Shown here piece after piece: positions 53,955-55,892 of a stretch of DNA of 55,892 nt. The notes under the pieces are model-generated. The model made no database searches. It was not told where the DNA came from and worked only from the letters and a program-made list of their open reading frames with translations. The position numbers and the translations under genes are program-made. Each line of letters starts with the position of its first letter. Position 1 is the stretch's first letter. The stretch comes from Berkiella_A sp963976875 (GTDB taxonomy: Bacteria; Pseudomonadota; Gammaproteobacteria; Berkiellales; Berkiellaceae): the NCBI GenBank assembly GCA_963976875.1, contig CAXBML010000022.1, positions 1 to 55,892 of the forward strand, in the 5' to 3' direction.

Positions 53955-54630
53955 GCTGATTCTCGCACCTTATAAAAATGTATTTTTTTACTTTACCCGA
54001 AATTGGGCTGCATGCCTATTTACACTTTTTTTTTCTGTATGCTTAAATGCTAACTCAAAAACAATTCTTGTATTAGGCGACAGCTTAAGCGCCGCTTATA
54101 ATATGCCTATAGAGCAAGGCTGGGTTGCTTTACTCTCTCAAAAATTAAAACCTGATTACCCCGACTGGCAAGTTATCAATAGCAGCATCACGGGTGATAC
54201 GACTGCAAGTGGGCTACAAAGGCTTCCTAGCCTGTTATCAGAATACCAACCTAATATTGTTATTTTAGAATTAGGTGGCAATGATGGGTTAAGAGGGTAT
54301 CCTCTTATCAGCATACAGAAAAATCTAGAGAAATTAATTACTTTATCGTTAAAAAATCATACAAAAGTCTTACTTCTAGGCATACAATTACCGCCGAATT
54401 ATGGTCGAAAATACACGCGAGGTTTTCAATCCCTATATACTGAACTACACGAGCAATACCCCATTTCATTTGCACCCTTTATTCAAGAAAAAATTGTCTT
54501 AAACCCATCCATGATGATGGCAGATGGCATTCATCCTACAGCTAAAGCCCAGCCGCAACTCCTAGAAAGCATATTTCCAAGTATAAAAATGTTGCTTGAT
54601 ACACAAAAATCCACAAACCATTCATCTTGA
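53953..54630 (+). CDS. tesA: SGNH-family esterase/lysophospholipase TesA
   Basis: 225 residues. A hydrophobic signal segment (about 18-35) precedes the GDSL Ser motif VLGDSLSAAYN (about 40-50), the GGND block and the catalytic Asp/His in DGIHP (about 192-196). It is a periplasmic acyl-CoA thioesterase, arylesterase or lysophospholipase. The ATG has a clear AAGGA site five bases upstream that lies inside ybbA. Divergence from ybbA is conserved in E. coli, but the direct overlap of starts here is unusual. Confidence 0.92.
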   Translation: MLILAPYKNVFFYFTRNWAACLFTLFFSVCLNANSKTILVLGDSLSAAYNMPIEQGWVALLSQKLKPDYPDWQVINSSITGDTTASGLQRLPSLLSEYQPNIVILELGGNDGLRGYPLISIQKNLEKLITLSLKNHTKVLLLGIQLPPNYGRKYTRGFQSLYTELHEQYPISFAPFIQEKIVLNPSMMMADGIHPTAKAQPQLLESIFPSIKMLLDTQKSTNHSS

Positions 54631-54766
54631 AAATTTAACCTACTATCTACTAACCCCTCTATAAATACCCTTTATCCCGTTTTGTTTGACAACTAGTATA
54701 CCCCATAATAGTATTCTTCCTAACTATATTGATTATTTATAAATTTTAAGTCTGAGGTATCGCAAA

Positions 54767-55892
<1,126 letters not shown>

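Overview
The window reads as chromosome of a low-GC gammaproteobacterium. Several blocks keep a gene order typical of gammaproteobacteria: accB-accC-prmA-dusB-fis-purH-purD, rppH-ptsP-lgt-thyA-folA, ygfB-pepP-ubiH-ubiI-gcv, zapA-6S RNA-fau, and tesA/ybbA/ybbP. A split glycine decarboxylase (gcvPA/gcvPB), CIRCE control of groESL, Sel1-repeat and coiled-coil proteins and several orphan repeat-rich proteins point towards the Legionellales (Coxiella/Legionella/Berkiella-like). That placement is inference, because no rRNA or other decisive marker is present.

Layout, left to right. 1-4.1 kb (minus strand): the N-terminal half of an MFS transporter, then a Sel1-repeat lipoprotein, an outer-membrane barrel and IHF-beta. 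4.4-6.9 kb: rpoS, a DUF2970 protein, zapB and a DUF47 protein. 7.0-9.0 kb: a three-gene bufferin-type RiPP operon (precursor, MNIO enzyme, partner protein), then coq7. 10.4-12.6 kb: groES-groEL with terminator, CIRCE operator and promoter. 12.8-15.4 kb: a REC-REC-GGDEF diguanylate cyclase, a DUF805 protein and cutA. 15.5-25.8 kb (plus strand): dsbD, aroQ, accB, accC, prmA, dusB, fis, purH, purD, mutM. 25.8-28.1 kb (minus): a DUF374 acyltransferase and an unknown protein with a duplicated segment. 28.1-34.0 kb (minus): rppH, ptsP, a TSUP permease, lgt, thyA, folA. 34.4-36.0 kb: two related outer-membrane barrels. 36.2-45.0 kb (minus): ygfB, pepP, ubiH, ubiI-like, gcvT, gcvH, gcvPA, gcvPB. 45.3-49.1 kb (plus): zapA, 6S RNA, fau, a small protein with a double-glycine leader, an EVE protein, rpiA, tdk. 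49.2-54.0 kb (minus): DUF502, an unknown membrane protein, ybbP, ybbA. 54.0 kb to the end (plus): tesA and a truncated proline/coiled-coil repeat protein.

Most of the window is housekeeping: fatty-acid carboxylation, purine and thymidylate/folate synthesis, one-carbon flux from glycine, ubiquinone hydroxylation, envelope maturation and global regulators (RpoS, Fis, IHF, 6S RNA, HrcA/CIRCE). The accessory points of most interest are the bufferin operon, the bacteriocin-like double-glycine peptide at 46.7 kb, three copies of a roughly 175-bp nested palindromic element (6.0, 9.8 and 34.2 kb), an unrelated 98-bp GC-rich palindrome at 47.7 kb, and three orphan proteins (26.6, 49.8 and 54.8 kb) with no assignable function.
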